64,000 bases of DNA from Phycomyces blakesleeanus NRRL 1555(-) (Eukaryota; Mucoromycota; Mucoromycetes; Mucorales; Phycomycetaceae). The stretch's first letter is position 1. Every line of letters begins with the position of its first letter. The stretch spans positions 135,062-199,061 of the forward strand of contig NW_017265173.1 of assembly GCF_001638985.1 (NCBI RefSeq). The letters are read 5' to 3'. This document shows positions 34,015-46,872 of the stretch, piece by piece. Made by a program: the position numbers and the translations under genes. The notes below the pieces were generated by a model. The model was not told the DNA's origin and made no database searches. It saw only the letters and a program-made list of their open reading frames with translations.

Positions 34015-36534
34015 TTATGTATTGGAAATGCGATGCAGAAAGTCAATTGCAAACTGGGAAAGATGGTTGACGAAAGATTGTATGAAGCTGCCAATGTATG
34101 TTCTCTCCAAAAATCTCTTCATCATCATTGATTTGAAGTCGCCTTTTTGATTTGTTTTGATATTCTTCAACAAACCACTCTATCTCTCAAAACTGAATAG
34201 CCAGAAAGCATAAATTGGCCCAAAGTCATGAACACACTCACCAAGATGAAGATGTAGATGCATATTTGGTGTCACGGCCGATTTTCCATACAGTGTCTGA
34301 AATCTTGTACAAAACAATTGGAGTTTACTGTGGGCTTCGTCTATTTCTTTGTTATTGATCAAAGGTTTTGTGAGTAAGCGGTATGTGTCAACAAACAAAA
34401 TCCAGTTTTCAAGATTCTTGGCTGGGAGCACATGCTTCAGAACAAATGGAGAGTATATGACGCACCATGACTTCCACTCATCAGCTTTCATGAACGAAAA
34501 ACCATCAGCAATCTTCTTTGTTATACGCGCATATCCACAAGGTATAACAATACCATTGGCAAGCTCTTGCATAGTTAACTGATTCTTTTCATTGATGTAG
34601 TTACACTTGCGCCATATCTGAATCATTCGCTTTGCAGTTCCAAGATAGAGGTTATGCATCAGGTCTATAACTGTAAAGTGGACTGGGTCAAAGTAAGATA
34701 ACCGATGAAGCTCTGACCACCGAGTGCCATTTTCTTTTTCTAGGCATGTTCGCTCAGTATTGTTCAATGCATTTGCCCAGCTGACAGCGTGTTCCAGATT
34801 CATTGTCTTCGTGCGTCTCACCCAATTGCTATACTTGAATCCAGAGTAGTCAAGCTTGCTGGTCTTCTTTATAGTCATGAATTGGCGTTGACATTTGTGA
34901 CAGGCGCATGTGCTCATGTGGCCAGTAAATCCAGAGGTTTTGCGAGTGGCAGGGATATCACAGGCAACACACATCAATGCAGCACGAACAACAATCTTTC
35001 TATTTTGTGAGTCTGTCATTTCTACACCAATGTACATCTCCAACAATTTGTCAACGAGCGGCTTCAAGTAATAATTCATGCTGTCAGTGCTTGCTTCCTT
35101 CAGCCCAGGCATCATACCAACAAGAATGACATTTTCAGACTTAAGGCGTTCACTCCGTGGGAGATTGTTGATAGAGAGATATATCGCACCACTGGAATGT
35201 GTTCGTCCATCAAATGGCTGAAACCAATCAATATTCAGAGTCAACATTAAAGATCAGCTATCATCAACAAACCGTCTGCCATTAATGTCTTTAATATCAC
35301 TCCAAACTGCACTATAAAAAATGTCAAGTTTGGTGTTTTCAATTATTTGACGATTTCTCCACAAATTGATCTTGGACACGAAATCTGGCTTGGAGAATTT
35401 TTGTTGCAAGGTGTACTTCAGAGAGTTGAATAGATATGCCATTGCTGGAAGAGAACGATTTCCGGTTGACACTTTAAAGAGATTGTTGTTGCAAATGGCG
35501 GATTGAGAGAATTTCTTAAATGTACAGACTCTTTGACTTGTTTCTGGAGGATAAATCGAATGACATTGTGAGCATGCAATGTATACTGTCATTCCATCTG
35601 TTGCCATGTTAAATCCTGTTTTATGCTTCAAGCTATTGATCGTCAGTGAAAGGGTGCCAGACATATCACAGAGAGACAGTAGAGTATTACAAAATTCAAT
35701 GAGAATCGATCCACCACTTTCCACCAAAAAGATCAAGCAAAATATGACAATGAATACTACAACAAAGTGGATATACAAGGGCATGTTATCAAAAGACGAA
35801 GGACGAACTATGAAGACAAAGGTTAAGTTAGTTTAAATTAATATATTGATTAATTATACCGTATTAATTCATATCTGATTCTACTATCGAGGTCCCACTG
35901 GTCTCATCAAAGTTTTCTTCTTGCTCAAAATCAAAACTGGTATCGCCTTCTTCAATCTCATTGCCATCAACTACAAATGCTCCTGTAATTGTATCTTTGG
36001 CAGTAAAGATGGACTCTTCTTGGGACAAAAGTAAGTCAACTGGAAAGGAATAATTGTTGTAAAGATGTAGAAATAAAAATATAATTACAATTATAATCAT
36101 ATAAAAAATAAAAAATAAAAAAAATATATATCAGTTTCAATTATTATTTTGTTCATTTATTTTATTTTATTTTCTTACCTTCTTGATCAAATTCAATGTT
36201 TTGTTCTTCATTTTCATCTTCATATTCGCCTTCACCTTTGTTTCCGTAATCATAATCATTGTCATTGTCACTGTCAATACTATCTACTTCCATGTTGTCA
36301 AAATGTTTTTCAGGAACATCTATTTTATGAATTAATTTATATTAATTTTACATGTACAGCTCGAGTTATTCTTGTTATTTACCCATTGCATTGTCTTTGG
36401 CAACAGACACTATATGTTTCTCATAGTGTTGTTGTGCATTTTGACTTTTCTGTTTCTTTCCACAGCTATCCAACTTTGTACAGTCTGGACATTTGCAGAT
36501 AACATAACTGTCTTTCTTCTGATTATTGGACATG
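34015..36534 (-). pseudogene. Tnp2-type transposase of element F, N-terminal and central part
   Basis: Exon 1 starts at 36534 (MSNNQKKDSYVICKCPDC) with the family's CxCxxC motif. Acidic exons follow around 36330-36175 and 36040-35865. The main exon starts near 35807. The core reads GSILIEF, LTLNIDWFQPFD, STCACHKC and VIDLMHNLYLGTAKR (the usual IDPMHN has Leu for Pro), then FGPIYAFWLFSFER. Stops are TGA 35254-35256 (an Arg in other copies) and TAG 34180-34182 (a Tyr in the family), and a likely stop near the third donor (35875). It is cut at 34015 by the MULE. Confidence 0.82.
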
Positions 36535-37330
36535 TCGATTGTTTTAAATTATAAAAAAAATTATATAGATTTTAAGAGATCTTGATCAAGGTCTTTATAT
36601 ACCAAAAAAAAATATAAATAGATAAAATACTGCTCCATGCCATGACTATAGTATGCCAAGTAATTCTTTGATATATCTACTGCACATATCATCATAATTA
36701 TACTCATATATTGTTAAGTCATTAACCAAGTCAAATACTGCGTACATTACTAAAAGTGTACACAATTTTTTTTAAAAGTCTTTTTTTAGAATTATAATAT
36801 TTGATATGACGATGATTTGACCATGACAAAAAATAATCCAAAAATGGAACATTCGCCTTTCACAACATGTGAAATAAAAAAGTCTGATATTTTAGTTCCA
36901 TATATCAAAGGGAAAAATCACGCAAAAATATTGCCACAGTAAAAATGAAATCACAACCTTTTGTCTCGTTCCCTTTGAAATATATTGATTAAATATTTGT
37001 TCTTATATTCACATTTATAATACATAAAAAATATTTAAATGATTTATTTTGAAATAGAAAAGGTGAAACCTTAAGAATATATATAATTTTTATTTAATAT
37101 TATATTAACTTTTGTATAAGTGTTTTTTCAGTGTAATTTAGAATTATATCAAAGAAGTGTATAATATAAAAAAAAACCCAATTTTGTAATTTTATGGCCA
37201 AAAAAATGATGGTAGTGTGATTTTACAGCTAAAAAAGAGCGATCTGAAATCACAACAGAAAAAAATAGAAATTATTTGAAAAAATTAAAAATCGAAAATT
37301 GTAGTAAAATTTTTGCAGGTTTTCAGGAAC
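36535..37330. other. 5' leader and right end of element F
   Basis: No gene seen. An inverted repeat, TATATCAAAGGGAA / TTCCCTTTGAAATATA, lies at about 36902 and 36970, enclosing about 50 bp, and could form a hairpin. The TIR ends at 37354. Confidence 0.45.
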
Positions 37331-37354
37331 TAAAATCAGTGGTCTTTTGCAGTG

Positions 37355-37590
37355 ATATATGCCAGATCGGCAATCAACAACTTATATATATGCCAGATCG
37401 GTGGTCAACAGCTTATATATATACCAGATCAGCAATCAACAACTTATATATATGCCAGATCGGCAATCAACAACTTATATATATGCCAGATCGGTGGTCA
37501 ACAGCTTATATTTATCCTAGATCAACTATCAATAGCTTATATATATATGAGATCAGCTATAATTAGTTTATATATAGTGTCAATTAGTTG
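37355..37590 (+). repeat. Minisatellite, short block next to element F
   Basis: Tandem units of about 31-34 bp of the form CCAGATCGGCAATCAACA plus ACTTATATATATG, starting immediately after the right TIR of F. It belongs to the same family as 38580-40275. Confidence 0.85.
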
Positions 37591-38579
37591 TTATCAGCTT
37601 ACATAATCTTGCATAATATTGCATAATTATATATAGGCACATATAAGAGAATTTAAACATATATAAAAATATAAAAAATAAAGTTTGTGTAACATACATC
37701 ATTATGCATATTCGCGTAATGTAAACAATACAATTGCATTGCTGAAAAAAATTGGTAACTTTTGGCTATACTTGTTATATAACGTGCATAATCATGCATA
37801 ATCTTGCATAAATGATCTACGTAAACAATACCATTGAATTCGTGGGAAAAAATGACAAAAAATAGCTTTTTTCGCAAAAACATTTTTTTTTTGGTTAGTC
37901 TGAATGCACCTAGCGTGAGAAGTCTTGGCATTTTTAGTGTGGGAAGATAGGTTATATAAATAGCAACTATGTAAAAGCTTGGCATGGAAAAACATTTAAC
38001 TTTAAACTATCAAAAAGCCATTCCGACAATAATTAAATATATCTCTTCTAATGAAAGTTCAAATTCTTACTAAGTAATAATTTTTTAATTTTTTTTGCTA
38101 TATAAAGAAAATTTAGTAGTATAATATAAAAGTATCAAAATATGTAAACAGCAAGTACAGAATTAATAAAAATTAATTTTCATATTTTTTTACTAATTTT
38201 CTTATAAAAATCAAAATATTATTATATAAATCAATAAAAAAATATATGAACAAGTCAACTTATTAATATTTATTATAATTTTAATGTATTTATATACTAT
38301 ATATATATATATAAAGATTATAAAAGAGTTGTGAATATATATAAAATTAAAGATTAAATATGATTAGAGTATGTAACTTATATTTGATGAGATGATTGGA
38401 TATGACTTGGATATTGACAAGTGTGAATATATATAATGTGATAGATCCAATAGTATTGACTAATATCAGAGATAGATAAGATGTTATAGGCTAATATTAG
38501 TAATAAATCAAATGTTATTGGCTAATATTGATTATATATTAGATTTTATTAACTTATATAAGTAGTAAATTGGATGTGA
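37591..38579. other. AT-rich spacer between the minisatellite blocks
   Basis: No gene seen. GTAAACAATACAATTG and a near copy lie at about 37720 and 37816. GCATAAT(C/A)TTGCATAAT motifs recur. From 38340 on, the sequence looks like degenerate minisatellite units. Confidence 0.5.
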
Positions 38580-40275
38580 TAAATATATATATATAATACA
38601 GATTGACTGTTATTGATTTACATATATATCAGATCAGATATTATTTATTTATATATATACTAGATTGGTAGTGTTCAGTTTATATATATATGAGATTGAC
38701 TGTTATCTACTTATATATATATCAGATTGGCTGTGATCCACTTATATATATATCCAACTGGATATCATATGTTTATATATAGTGCAAATCACCTGTCATT
38801 AGCTTATATATATATGCAATTGGCGGACAACAGCTTATATATATACTAGATTGGTGGTCAACAGCTTATATATATACCAGATTGACTATCATCAGCTTAT
38901 ATATATATTAGATTGGCTGTGATTTACTTATATATGTATGAGATAGACTGTCAATAGCTTATATACATATAAGATTGGCTGTTAATAACTTATATATATA
39001 TACCAGATTAGCAGTCAACAGCTTATATATATGCCAGATTGGCAGTCAACAGCTTATATATATACTAGATTGGCTAATATCAGCTTATATATGTATGAGA
39101 TAGACTGTCAATAGCTTATATACATATAAGATTGGCTGTTAATAACTTATATATATATATACCAGATTAGCAGTCAACGACTTATATATATACCAGATTG
39201 ACTATCATCAGCTTATATATATACTAGATTGGCTAATATCAGCTTATATACGTATGAGATAAACTGTTAATAGTTTATATATATATAGCTGATTGGCGGT
39301 CAACAATTTATATATTTACCAGATCAGCTATCATCAGCTTATATATATATCAGATTGAGTATCATATGTTTATATATAGTGTAGATCACCTGTTATCAGC
39401 TTATATATATACCCAATTGGTGGTCAACAGCTTATATATATACCCAATTGGTGGTCAACAGCTTATATATATATCAGATCAACTATCATCAGCTTATATA
39501 TATACCTGATTGGTGGTTAATAACTTATATATATACCAGATTGACTGTTATCCACTTATACATATATAAAATTGATTGTTATCTACTTGTATATATATGA
39601 GATTAACTGTAATTAGATTATATATATATCAGATTGATGATTATTGGCTTATATATATACCAGATTGATGATTATTGGCTTATATATATACCAGATTGAT
39701 GATTATTGGCTTATATATATACCAGATTAATAATTATTAGCTTATATATATATATCAGATTGGCTGTCATCCACTTATATATATAACAGATCAGCTGTCA
39801 TCCATTTATATATATAGCAGATCAGCTGTCATCCACTTATATATATATCAGACCGGCTATCATCTACTTATATATATAGCAGATCAGCTGTCATCCACAT
39901 ATATATATAGCAGATCAGCTATAATCAGCTTATATATATATATCAGATTGGCTGTCATCCACTTATATATATATCAGACTGGCTGTCATCCACTTATATA
40001 TATAGCAGATCAGCTGTCATCCACATATATATATAGCAGATCAGCTATAATCAGCTTATATATATATATCAGATTGGCTGTGATCCACTTATATATATAT
40101 CAGATTGGATATCATATTTTTATATATAGTGTATATCCTCTGTCATCAGCTTATATATATACTCAATTGGCGGTCAACAGCTTATATATATACTAGATCG
40201 ACTATCATCAGCTTATATATATATCAGATTGACTGTGATCCACTTATATATATCAGATTGGCTGTGATCTACTTA
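38580..40275 (+). repeat. Large AT-rich minisatellite (about 31-36 bp unit)
   Basis: About 50 imperfect units alternate a variable 15-20 bp core (CAGATTGGCTGTCATC, CAGATTGGTGGTCAACAG and similar) with CTTATATATATA. Unit length varies through the TA run. Some blocks are higher-order: a set of units with TGATGATTATTGGC near 39640-39715, and GCAGATCAGCTGTCATCCA near 39790-40050. It ends exactly at the outer TIR of C1 (40276). Open frames across it (IYQIGC-type) are repeat artefacts. It is not CRISPR-like. Confidence 0.92.
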
Positions 40276-40749
40276 CACTGCAAAAACAGATCAATTTCGC
40301 ATATGTAAAGTATATCTAAGTTCTGATAGACAGAATAGATAAAATTGTAGTTCAGCTCACTTTTGTGAGTAAAGTATTTGAATAGTATTTTAAGCTACTC
40401 TATTGGCTACTGACAGCTGTGTAGCATTAGAATGCAATATCAAACTCAAATAAAATAAAAGTGTGTTTTCTTTGGTCTCTTTTTTTACTATTAAATACTA
40501 TTGTAAACCTTTCTTTTCATTTTAAAATGGCTCCTATTCACAAATCAACTGTTAGAAAAGAGTGTCGATGTTCTATCTGTAAAAGCAAGACACTAGGATT
40601 CAATTGTATATCTGTTAAAACATTTAAATGTCATCAAAAAAAAGATAATCATGATATTACACATGTTCAAATGCGTACAGTTAATACATTTGCTTTACTT
40701 TACTATATTTTATTTTTTTTATTTTATACCATTTCCTTTTTTATTATTT

Positions 40750-40755
<6 letters not shown>

Positions 40756-40805
<50 letters not shown>

Positions 40806-40815
40806 ACTAATAATA
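40756..40815 (+). repeat. (TAA)n microsatellite in intron 1 of Tnp2-C1
   Basis: A run of TAA/AAT triplets. The equivalent tract in C2 lies at about 60825-60873 and differs in length. Confidence 0.9.
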
Positions 40816-43057
40816 ATAAATGTGTAGCCCAAGAAGACATATGCAATATAATTAGTAGTACTGTTTCTGAGCCTGTAAATCAAGAGGAAGATAGTTTTGA
40901 ATTTGAACAGGAAGATGTTGAAATGAATTCTGAGCTTAGAAGTAAGAAAACTTATTTTATTACATTGATTTATTTGGGACTGACATTCCGCTTTTGTGAA
41001 CCTAAATAACACAAATAATATTTTAGATATATGGACAAGAAACCAACCTTTCTCTGAAACGGATTGCATGTTTGTCCCTGAAAATAATGTTCAGTATACA
41101 AGTGACACTTATAAAGAAAACGAAGAATATGAAGATAAATCCGATGTTGAGATAGACAATGACAAAGGTAGGTATACAGCTTTAGATAATATCATATCCT
41201 AAAAAATAGAGAGTTAATCAATGTTCTTTAAAAAAAATTAAATTAAAGATTCTTTATTGGAATCAATCTTGGAATTGAATTTGATTCACCAATTCGTTGT
41301 TATTTTGGTTACTCTTTTTGTCTTGCTATACGTCGTAGATGAAGGAGCTGTAATCCTGATTGCCATAATCAACAAGATCCTGCAGTTTTTGTTTGACCCA
41401 TTCCATCTTCCCGTGAGTGTTGCTGGCCTCAAACATTTGGCCGGATTTGAAGTGTTGACAAGTGGTGTCAAGAAGTATGTTGCATGTAGTGAATGCTATG
41501 TCATGTCATATATGATAATGAAGCCGCCCCTTTGTGTTGTACATCACCCAATTTTGGTAAAACCCCCTTGTGTGGCAACAGCTTGTTTAAGTCTGGTATC
41601 AGATCAAAAGCACCCAAAAAGACATATGTATTTCACTCCATCAAAAAAGCCCTAAAGATGTTTTTTCAACATCCGGATTTTGAAAACAAAATCAACTCAT
41701 GGAACAGCGGCCTAAAAATAGATAGCACTTTGTTTGACGTGTACGATGGTGCGATGTGGAATGAGATAGTAGACGTAAATGGTATACATTTTGTTGATAC
41801 TGAGCAATCACTCATGCTCATGCTGAACATTGACTGGTTTCAGCCATTCGATAGTGTTATCTACTTCTGTGATGCCATATATCTTGCAATCAATAATCTT
41901 TCACCCAGGGAGCGGTTCAAAAAGGAGAGTGTGATTCTTGTTGGGTTAATGCCAGGGCCTAAAGAAGCGAGCACTTCTGACATAAATAACTATCTGAAAC
42001 TGCTTGTCAATGAGTTGATGGAACTGTACAAAGGTATTAAAATTAAGACTCACCAATGTTCAAATGGCACTTCTATCTGAGCAGCCCTTCTCATAGTTGT
42101 ATGTGATATATCTGGCACAAGGAAAGTATGTGGGTTCACATCTCATACAAGTACAAATGCATGCCACATGTGTATGTGTCCATTTTTGAGGTTGGCTGAA
42201 ACTAGTTCCATTGATTATTCTGGATTCACTTTCTCAAAGTGGCTCTTTCGCACTAAGAATGACAATTATAAGAATGCAGAGATCTGGAGAAATGCAATCA
42301 AACCAACTGATAGACAGCGTCTTGAAGTTGCACATGACATTCACTGGTCCGAACTTTATAATCTTTGGTACTTTGACATTATTCACTGCGTGATCATCAA
42401 TCCCATACACAATCTTTTCTTAGGTACTTCCAAAAGAATGCTGGAGAGATTGGTTACAGATTGACTAATCAACAATAAAAAACCCGTTGTTATGCAAAAG
42501 GCTACTGACAAGGTAGTGCTGTCACCCAATTACATGTCACTTGGGACAAAAATTGCCAAGAGATTTCCCTATATGAAGGCTGATGAGTGGAAGTTTTGTT
42601 GCCTTGTATACTCTTCTGTGATTCTGAGGGATGTATTGCTATTGCCAGAGTTTAAAAACTAAATAGAGTTTATTAACGCATGCAGATACTTCACCAAGCC
42701 TAGTGTTTCTGAAAAAGATATTGAGAAAGGCCAAAAATACTTAAAAGAATTCTGTAAAGGGTGTGAGACATTGCACGATCTGGACCTTCTCTCTCCCAAC
42801 ATGCATCTGCATCTGCATCTGCACTTACGCCAAACAATGATTGCCTTTGGGCCCGTCTATGGCTATTGGCTTTTTAGCTTTGAAAGATATAATAGTGTTC
42901 TGAAAAATATCAAGACCAATCGAAGAAACGGGCTCGAAACAACATTTATGAGACAGTTCATTGAAGAGTCATGGAAGGGAGATTTTGTTTGTCAATTTCT
43001 GAAACCTATGCATACACTTGCGTGTTTTGAAATTTTTGATAAGTTCACCAATTACAA

Positions 43058-43124
43058 CAACAACAATAACACCAACACTAACACCAACACCAACACCAAC
43101 ACCAATACCAACACCAAGACTAAC
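43058..43124 (+). repeat. (AACACC)n hexamer repeat in the Tnp2-C1 coding region
   Basis: It encodes an Asn-Thr run between the core and the C-terminal domain. The C2 counterpart is at 58548-58606 with a different copy number. Confidence 0.85.
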
Positions 43125-43902
43125 CTCTCTCACTCTTTCTCAATTTCCAAATAACTTGAAGCTTCACAGAACCTTTCAATCACAATTTGTGGAAACGAGC
43201 CCCTGCCACTATCCGCCTTGCCATTGAAAACAAGACCATTATCATTTATGCCAAAACATGAATATGATTGTCTTGTAGGATACTATCAAGCTGCGTACAA
43301 GAATCCACAGATCTCAGGTTGCAAAGATGTAATTGATGACTCACCTTTCGTCAATGACTAGATCGAAATGGTAAAGTCCATTGATCTTCCTGGGCAAAGC
43401 TACAAAGGGTGCATTGGCACAAATGGCCACAGATCATACATACAAGCATATTTCACTGAACGAACTGGGTCGGAACATGCGTATGTTGGAGAGATTCAGT
43501 ACCTTTTTGTTCACAATTTTAGGTCAGCTGTTTCTTCTCTAACATACAGAAATTCCCATAGTAGTCAGCATGTATTTGCATTTGTCGAATGGTTCAAATC
43601 CACTTCAGACAAAACAAGAGAATTAGAAAGAGTTGAGTTGTTACAGGATGAATTCTACAAGCAAGATTTTCAAAGCATCCTGCCAGTACATCCGATTCTC
43701 CTAACAGTTGCAATAGTAGATTACAAAACTACAAAAAATGTCAACAAAAAACTCGCGATTCCTTTACCAAAAAAAATTTACTATTAATTCTCATACACAC
43801 ACTTACTTATATATTTATCCTCTATTATTATTTCCTTTAATCAATTCAATTTCAATTATTACTATTTGGCCCTACAACAGAACATAGTAAAAAAGAAAAT
43901 GT

Positions 43903-45213
43903 TTATTCATTGTTGATTGCCCAACGAGGCAATGACTGGGACAGAGTGGCAGGAACAGAGCAAGGCAACAATGTTGCTGGATATCTGTTCATTCTTGGCT
44001 TTGTTCCCATGCCCGCATTTAACACGTGATGGGTACGATCAATGTCATCAACCATTGTCAACAATCTGTTGAACTGTATTTATTTTTATTAGTTCTTTAT
44101 TTTTCTTGTTATAAAACTTATTTATTTATTCTAAATATTATTTACCTCTTCACTTCTCCAAGTGGGGCGAGCCACATGCAAACACTGTCATGGAAGATTG
44201 TCCACAATCTCAATATCCGACTCACCATCAGACATGGCATCCTTCTGAAAGAGTTTGAGATAGGCCTTCTCAACAGGGTTTCCAGTCTTATATCCCATTG
44301 CAGCATCAATGGCTACCCAGTTGTCCATGTATGTCAACTTGCGTCAGATAGACATTTGGTTATACAGATTGTAGCTTGAGAAAATAGTAATATACCAATT
44401 AATTTTTTATATAGTATATACAAACCTGAAGAGTACGACTGTTTGCTCTCCCCTTGCTGTTTTTCTTGGCCTTCTGCTCAGGAGACTCGTGAAAAGTACA
44501 ATGACTGTGCTTGTACCTGTTCTTTATTTTATCACTTATCACCCGTGGGTGAGTACCAGCTAGACGAGTCTGGGCGCTAATGTAGCTCTTCAAGTAGTTG
44601 ATAACAGCTACGTTATCGCGGTGGTTAATCTTCTTGTTCAAGTTCCACTTCTTCTTACTCTCGTTCTCAGCAACAAGAGCAGGGTCGTCAGACTCGAACT
44701 TCCAGTCCCACAACTTTTCCGCGAAGATTTCCTAAATACAGGTTGTTTAATAAGTTGTTGATACTAACATATATTAGTATTAATTACCGAGATAATGACA
44801 GAAACCTCGGCATCACTGAGGGAGGTCTGGGGGACATAGGATGGCATCAGAGATGGTTCTAGACTAGCCATACGAGTCTAATTGTTGGCATAGGCAGTTG
44901 CAAAGTCTGCAAATGCCGTATGTGTCTTTCTAGACGTGTCAACAACAACGCCCATCCTGTTTTTAAAGGCTGCCATGTTGCTATTGACAGCAGCAATGTC
45001 ATCCTTGACACCATTGATATTGTTGTTTACTTTGTTAAGCATTTCAACAATTTCCACGTATCGCTGATCTTGGATAGTTGCGGATGAGAAACTGGGGGCA
45101 ATTTCTCGAGGTCCAACACGGCCAGCCAAAACACGGTTTGCAGAGGTAGATATACTTGCAGATGCTTTTCCTTTTCCTTTACGGTCTGTTTTTCTGCTGC
45201 TATTGGAAGGCAT
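43903..45213 (-). pseudogene. CACTA accessory gene of element C1
   Basis: This is an exact inverted copy of 56455-57765. Exons are 45213-44788, 44731-44426, 44337-44146 and 44073-43903 (142, 102, 64 and 57 codons). Both in-frame stops of C2 are present here too: TAG at 44878-44880, TGA at 44188-44190. The sequence begins MPSNSSRKTDRKGKGK, then a helical segment, VEIVEMLNKVNNNINGVKDD. The fixed 102-codon basic exon is retained. Shared lesions mean the two copies became identical after the gene had died. Confidence 0.8.
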
Positions 45214-45725
45214 TTTTTCTTTATTGTATTTTTATTAAAGTTTTATACATTAATAAATTATTAAAATAAAATAAATGTATAGGTTGAAATATATTTATTT
45301 TTGTTTAATCAAAGATATACATACAAAATAAGTTAATATAAAGTAGATTTATGAAATAGCTGAGAAAAGGAAGGGATTATATATTATTTTCTATAAAATC
45401 CTTTATAACCTTGAACAACTTCTTTAATATTCAACATAGAGCTTAGTGTTACAATATAATTTTGGACTATTCATTTTATTACTATTGTATTTTACTAGAG
45501 TCAATTCTCATCTAAACTGCCTTCTGTTTGAAAGCCCACTTTTTTTTCTTCTTTTTCTTTATTTTTTTCTTATTTCTTTTTTTCCTGTTTCTTTTCCGCT
45601 TTATTTACTTTTATTCTGGTTGATGTATTTGAGTTCACACCCTGGTAAGCAATTTGTTTTTATTATTCTACTGTTATATTTATTCTTAATGTTTTTTCTT
45701 TTATTATTATTGTGGTTGCTGATAG

Positions 45726-46107
45726 TATTACAAGTCTTTGCCATGTTGATTAATGGACAAGAACAAAAAGGTAAAACACGGTTATTGTGTATGTGCTTCT
45801 TTATTAATTATTTTCTTTTTCTCTCCTCAGCTCATCATAAAGACATACCAACAGCAGAAATTTATCCGGTAAGTCTGAATAATGTATTTATTTATTTTAT
45901 TCTTATATCTAATTTTGTTTATTTTCTATCTCTGTTAGTACTGCCAGCATTTCTATGTACCTGATTGAATGGCTTGTCTTTGAAAACTGGTTTTCTTTGG
46001 TAAGTAATAAAGCCAAACTTTATTCCATGATCTTTACTAATGCGTTTTATTAAACCTTTCAGAACAACAGTCAATGTGCAATATGCCTGGTTCTGACGAA
46101 AGTACTG
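45726..46107 (+). CDS. Possible third gene of element C1, spliced, partial model
   Basis: GT-AG borders define candidate exons 45726-45770, 45831-45868, 45939-45999 and 46063-46107, with introns of 60-70 nt. The readable pieces are MLINGQEQK and AHHKDIPTAEIYP. An earlier exon may end near 45641 (SSHPG before GTAAGC). Position and orientation match the third gene of A and B, but sequence similarity is weak. A 172-codon hydrophobic frame here (45446-45964) crosses these introns and is probably not real. It may be coding or a spliced RNA. Confidence 0.35.
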
Positions 46108-46872
46108 GTAAGTAACCATATTATTTAAATTAAAGAAAAATAAATATTTATATAATCTAATATAATTGAATAATTTTTTAGCCTTCTCTTACTAGTGAAA
46201 TACCGTAAACACGCGTTTCTTTTTAGGATTCTATCGTATTGGAAGTATTTATATATTATAATATATGAAAGGGTTTGTTATTATATTAATTATGTAGTAG
46301 CTTATATATTAGATTAGACTATATATTGTCAAGCCATACATATTATAAGCAAGAAGCTTTTTTTTTTTAAATAAAAACAATTTTTCCAAAACAATCCCTA
46401 TAAAAATATTTGAAATGAAGTGCAAGAAGTATTGCAGTAGCATGGCATGTGTGAATCCTATAGTTTAGCCGTGCATAATTGTCCAATAAAAGTGTTTAGA
46501 TTCGGAAGACAGTATACATAAATCCTGTTTCTTCTGTTAAATGATCCAATAGAATATCATTATTTCAGTAGACAGTTTTCTATCAAAAACAGATTTTTTA
46601 TTGGAATCTCTGTTTCAAATCAAGTTTAATTTAATGTAACATCCAAAAAAAAAGATGCCATAATTTGATTATTCTCTCTGCGATTAAATAGTTTAAAAGA
46701 ACCTTACATCTCTATATGGATCATTATAAGTTCAGAAGTTATATGGACAACTCACAGGTAACATAACATATTGCGAACGGAATCTATAAATGCCAAATTC
46801 CAGAATTTAATTATTCTGTCACTCAGAATTTCCCATACTATTGCATATGTGTAGAAATCTAATTCCCCAGTG

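Larger units (their letters stand above)
25517..37354 (-). mobile_element. CACTA element F (interrupted by the OTU-MULE)
   Basis: The ends are CACTGCAAAAGACAACCGATTT at 25517 and, on the complement from 37354, CACTGCAAAAGACCACTGATTT: an inverted repeat of about 28 bp with few mismatches. The flanks share AT (25515-25516 and 37355-37356). Reading from the right: Tnp2 (36534 leftward), then the accessory gene converging on it (27321-28551), then about 1.8 kb of mostly non-coding end. Without the MULE insertion it is about 7.1 kb. Confidence 0.85.
40527..43787 (+). pseudogene. Tnp2-type transposase of element C1, heavily damaged
   Basis: Exons 40527-40674, 40828-40941, 41030-41167 and 41249-43787 keep the phase-1 pattern of element B. 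Exon 1 has RKECRCSICK. Damage: a 5-bp duplication near 41505 shifts the frame; stops at 42078 (TGA), 42462 (TGA), 42661 (TAA at a Trp codon) and 43361 (TAG at a Trp codon); and TAA at 43152, shared with C2. The catalytic motif has decayed to IINPIHNLFLGTSKR, losing the Asp and Met of IIDPMHN. The last 94 bases are identical to C2. It is dead. Confidence 0.85.
40276..46872 (+). mobile_element. CACTA element C1 (left copy of an inverted pair)
   Basis: The outer end is CACTGCAAAAACAGATC at 40276. The inner end, on the complement from 46872, is CACTGGGGAATTAGAT; both have CATATG about 24-30 bp in. The length is 6597 bp. Order: Tnp2 (+), accessory (-), third gene (+). The left flank is minisatellite and the right flank is MULE2 coding sequence, with no matching target duplication, so one flank has been rearranged. 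It is an inverted partner of C2. Confidence 0.85.

Noticed and set aside
37653..37985. 110-codon frame between the minisatellite blocks
   Set aside because: Low-complexity, no motif, and overlapped by another frame of equal quality. No supporting homology.
37355..40275. CRISPR-like array
   Set aside because: Units vary in both core and spacer, contain long TA runs and sit in eukaryotic DNA. There are no Cas genes. It is a minisatellite.
39948..40308. Open frames with IYQIG and LIYI repeats
   Set aside because: They are translations of the minisatellite and shift with unit length.
45446..45964. 172-codon hydrophobic frame, identical in C1 and C2
   Set aside because: Identity only reflects the identical 3.18-kb arms. 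The frame crosses several good GT-AG introns and its hydrophobicity comes from T-rich introns. No counterpart in A or B.
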